Shown here: positions 61,804-64,000 of the stretch, piece by piece
Numbering within the stretch: the stretch's first letter is position 1
How the letters are laid out: the number at the start of each line of letters is the position of its first letter
NCBI GenBank assembly: GCA_902774395.1
Contig: CACYIK010000001.1
Location: 225,247-289,246, forward strand
Length of the DNA: 64,000 bases
From: an uncultured Bacteroidota bacterium
GTDB lineage: Bacteria; Bacteroidota; Bacteroidia; Bacteroidales; P3
Direction of reading: 5' to 3'
Notes under the pieces: model-generated
Databases searched by the model: none
The model's input: only the letters and a program-made list of their open reading frames with translations
Told to the model about the DNA's origin: nothing
Translations under genes and position numbers: made by a program

Positions 61804-62244
61804 TCACTTCTTCTTGTTCTTGTGTTTTCTGTGCTCCTTGGAAGCTTGCCTGAACTGCTGGCGCTGCTCTTTGGTAAGCACCTCGTCGATGCGCACCTTG
61901 GTGTTGTACATCTCGCGCGATATCTCGACCTGCAGCTTGGCTTCGCGGTCGAAGAGCGGGTAGAGCTTCTTGCTCTGGTTGCCGTCGCGGTCCATATAGA
62001 GGGCGATGCTGTCGCGCACAGCCTGCTGCTGACGGCGCAGCTTGTCGACACGCTGGCGCGAGGCCTCCATGAGGGTCTCCAGCTTCTCCTTCTGGGCGTC
62101 GGAGAGGTTGCTGACAATCTTCGTGATGTCGGGGTGACGACCCTGGCGGTCGTGCGGTCCGCCATGCCGCGGATTCTGGGCATAGGACAGCGTGCATTGG
62201 AAGGCGAAGAGCGACACTAAGGCAAGGAGAACAATTCTTTTCAT
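61804..62244 (-). CDS. Spy/CpxP-like periplasmic protein
   Basis: The 146-aa product has a signal peptide (LLALVSLFAFQCTLSYA-QN), a His-rich start (RHGGPHDRQGRHPD), then long helices (LSDAQKEKLETLMEASRQRV, LTKEQRQQFRQASKEH) like the LTxxQ helices of Spy/CpxP chaperones and metal sensors, and a Lys-rich end. It lies 15 bp after the anti-sigma-like gene in an operon with the ECF sigma factor further upstream, a common envelope-stress set. Confidence 0.7.
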   Translation of the reverse strand: MKRIVLLALVSLFAFQCTLSYAQNPRHGGPHDRQGRHPDITKIVSNLSDAQKEKLETLMEASRQRVDKLRRQQQAVRDSIALYMDRDGNQSKKLYPLFDREAKLQVEISREMYNTKVRIDEVLTKEQRQQFRQASKEHRKHKNKKK

Positions 62245-62259
62245 ATAGGTTGAGGTGTT

Positions 62260-62598
62260 TTAATCATTATAATAGGTATCCTCATCATAAAGGTATTCGA
62301 CGGGGTTGACTGCCGACTCGACGGAGGAGTAATAGCTGTAGTCGGAGACATAGGCCATGGTGATGCCTATCTGCTCCTCGTCGTAAGAGTGCGAGCGGAA
62401 GAGCGTGATATTGATAACGAGGAGCGCGATGACGGCTGCCGCCGAGGAGATGGCCAGACGGGGCCACAAGGGACGGACATTACGCGAAGCCGTCGGCACA
62501 CCCATCCGGCGCACCTGCGCCATCACGGGCTCGACGACATCCACCTGCCGCGGACACCGCTCCCGCGCTAACACTTTCAGTTGTTCGTCAATATTCAT
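62260..62598 (-). CDS. Single-span membrane protein, probably anti-sigma factor
   Basis: The 112-aa product has a short cytoplasmic part with a Cys (LKVLARERCPRQVDVVEPVM), one membrane segment (LAISSAAAVIALLVINITLF) and an outer part rich in Tyr and acidic residues. Size, topology and its place between the ECF sigma gene and the Spy-like gene suggest an anti-sigma protein, though no ZAS motif is seen. Confidence 0.55.
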   Translation of the reverse strand: MNIDEQLKVLARERCPRQVDVVEPVMAQVRRMGVPTASRNVRPLWPRLAISSAAAVIALLVINITLFRSHSYDEEQIGITMAYVSDYSYYSSVESAVNPVEYLYDEDTYYND

Positions 62599-63004
62599 AA
62601 TAGTTTATAGATAATAGATAATAGATTATAGTTTATAGATGATAGATAATAGTTTATAGATAATAGTTTATAGATAGATTATAGTTTATAGATAATAGAT
62701 TATAGATAGATTATAGTTTATAGATAATAGATAATAGTTTAATAGCTTAGTAGGTTAATAGATAATAGTTTATAGATAATAGATTAAAGATAGTAGTTTT
62801 TATCTTTTACTTTTTAGTTTTTACCTTCTACTTTTTAGTTTTTATCTTTTACTTTTTAGTTTTTACCTTTTACTTTTTAGTTTTTATCTTTTACTTTTTA
62901 GTTTTTACCTTTTACCTTTTACTTTTTACTTTTTACCTTTTACTTTCCCCATTCCTCACTCCTCACTCCTCACTCCTCACTCATCACTCCTCACTCATCA
63001 CTCC
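62599..63004. repeat. Long word-repeat array (ATAGTTTATAGATA, TTTTACTTTTTAG, CTCATCACT)
   Basis: Three blocks follow each other: about 200 bp of TAGATAATAG/TTATAGAT copies, about 140 bp of TTTTTAGTTTTTAC copies, and CTCATCACT/TCCTCACTC copies. They separate the ECF sigma gene from its likely partner genes. No gene is seen. Confidence 0.95.
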
Positions 63005-63544
63005 TCACTCCTCATTCCTCATTACTTTAGCGAGGTTCTTCTTCGCCCGGAAGATGAGCGACTCCACCTTGGCGAGGCTGCACTGCATCACCTCCGCTAT
63101 CTCGTTGTAGGAGAAGTCCTCGAAGGTGTAGAGCACCAGCGCGGTGCGCTGCTCGTCCTTGAGGCGCCCAATGGCGGTGCGCAAGGCGGCCATCTGCTCG
63201 TTGTGGATGATCTGCTGCTCGGCATTGCGGTCGCCCGAGACCTGCTCGGGAGGCGTCTCCCACTCGTCGCTGCTGACAAAACGCTTGCTTTTGTTCATCA
63301 TCTTGCAGACGACGTTGACGGTGATACGGTATATGAAAGAACTCAGCTTCGAGTCGAAACGGAAGCGCGGCAGAGCGGTGTAGAGCTCGACGAAGACCTG
63401 TTGTGTGACCTCTTCTATCTCGAGGCGCGTGCCACAGAGCTTATAGGTCAGGTTGGCCACAATCTGCTGGTAGCGACGCACTATCTCGGCATACTGTTCA
63501 GTATCGCCTGCGAGGATTCTCTCGACTATCTCTTTGTCTTCCAC
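63005..63544 (-). CDS. ECF-type RNA polymerase sigma factor
   Basis: The 179-aa product has region 2 (YAEIVRRYQQIVANLTYKLC, EEVTQQVFVELYTALPRFRF) and region 4 (LYTFEDFSYNEIAEVMQCSL, AKVESLIFRAKKNLAKVM). It likely works with the anti-sigma-like and Spy-like proteins downstream. The last codons (MRNEE) lie in a TCATTCC word run, so the end of the protein may be repeat-made. Confidence 0.88.
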   Translation of the reverse strand: MEDKEIVERILAGDTEQYAEIVRRYQQIVANLTYKLCGTRLEIEEVTQQVFVELYTALPRFRFDSKLSSFIYRITVNVVCKMMNKSKRFVSSDEWETPPEQVSGDRNAEQQIIHNEQMAALRTAIGRLKDEQRTALVLYTFEDFSYNEIAEVMQCSLAKVESLIFRAKKNLAKVMRNEE

Positions 63545-63579
63545 GTCTCGATTCGTTATTAGGTACTAGATGGTTTTGA

Positions 63580-63605
63580 TTTATTGCAACATATTTCGGA
63601 AAAAT
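63580..63605. other. AT-rich hairpin upstream of the sigma factor gene
   Basis: AACATATTT pairs with AAATATGTT around four to five bases, followed by a run of T on the plus strand. It may end transcription from the right or be an operator. Confidence 0.4.
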
Positions 63606-63639
63606 ATGTTTTTTTTCGGATTTTTCTTTTTAACGCACT

Positions 63640-64000
63640 ATTTAAAGACAAGAAAAACAAGAAAGAACAATAAGATTCTTGTTGACATTTAGTTATTTAT
63701 ATTTGTTTTTCTTGTCCTTTCTTGTCTTTTAAAACAACCCAAACAACCCAAACAACTCTCTTTTTGTTGTTTATCGTTGTTCCTGTTGTTTTTTGATTTC
63801 TTTTAAAACAACCCAAACAACTCTCTTTTTGTTGTTTATCGTTGTTCCTGTTGTTTTTTGATTATTTATTTTTCTTGTCCTTTCTTGTCTTTTAAAACAA
63901 TCCAAACAACCCAAACAACTCTCTTTTTGTTGTTTATCGTTGTTCCTGTTGTTTTTTGATTATTTGTTTTTCTTGTCCTTTCTTGTCTTTTAAAACAACC
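63640..64000. repeat. GACAAGAAA / AACAACCC composite repeats, tandem copies
   Basis: Three near-equal copies of a block with AAACAACTCTCTTTTTGTTG then TTATCGTTGTTCCTGTTG are each bordered by TTTCTTGTCTTTTAAAACAA. They begin with AAAGACAAGAAAAACAAG on the left. The outer words are the same family as 43849-44003. AACAAC and GTTGTT words face each other in each copy, so each can fold. The array runs off the window and no gene is visible. Confidence 0.9.

Overview
The window looks like chromosome of a member of the Bacteroidales (Bacteroidetes). The evidence is its gene families: a BspA-type leucine-rich-repeat protein with a type IX secretion (T9SS) tail, a CHU_C/gliding-motility tail protein, a DUF5723 protein, a Porin_10-like barrel, DUF3127 and an FatA-type acyl-ACP thioesterase. 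Promoters also fit, with the Bacteroidetes layout TTTG-N19-TAnnTTTG (clear before cas9, the tracrRNA, the DUF3127 gene and a small antitoxin gene). GC looks roughly balanced by eye. No rRNA is present. One tRNA (Arg, anticodon ACG) is seen. The family or genus cannot be fixed from this sequence alone.

Layout. 0-4 kb: minus-strand housekeeping genes (punA end, DUF151 nuclease-like, rdgB, M20 peptidase) and small envelope proteins. 4.2-8.3 kb: a 1222-aa secreted LRR/adhesin protein. 8.3-9.8 kb: a gene remnant, a noncoding stretch and a toxin-antitoxin-like pair. 10-21 kb: hydrolase, DUF58, thioredoxin, der, then an envelope block (DUF5723 protein, lipoprotein, USP-like protein, 1267-aa SBBP/PKD/CHU_C protein). 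21-29.7 kb: tRNA, acetyltransferase, sigma factor, glycosyltransferase, tgt, alaS, GroES-like. 29.7-37 kb: a type II-C CRISPR locus (tracrRNA, cas9, a collapsed cas1-cas2 remnant, the array, a phage-like fragment inside the array). 37-50 kb: dxs, thioesterase, argS, DUF3127, fthC, panD, a flippase-like membrane protein, trxB and a porin. 50-57 kb: SpoU methylase, sufB, MATE, HtrA and RsmI. 57-64 kb: an IS200/REP-type transposase bedded in palindromes, rluB, P5C dehydrogenase, a Spy-like protein, an anti-sigma-like protein and an ECF sigma factor, ending in repeats.

Two things stand out. First, the CRISPR locus keeps an apparently intact Cas9 with all RuvC and HNH residues, a complete tracrRNA gene and about a dozen repeats. 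Its adaptation genes, however, have been reduced by one large deletion to a 123-codon ORF joining the first 70 residues of Cas1 to the tail of Cas2. The system therefore probably interferes but cannot acquire spacers by itself, and its right end is eroded and carries a 101-bp duplication around a phage-like gene fragment. Second, the genome is full of short word repeats (8-12 bp words in head-to-tail runs such as CTCATCACT, ACTAAACACT, AATTGAAAATTG, TAATTCT). These runs fill many intergenic gaps and also lie in frame inside at least a dozen genes, including dxs, alaS, argS, rdgB and punA. Some runs surround short conserved cores, one of which (46 bp) occurs in two unrelated genes. Several GC-rich palindrome families and a RAYT-like transposase gene are found alongside. 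I regard this repeat system as the most likely undescribed feature here.

All functions are read from sequence motifs and memory of families; no database search was run.
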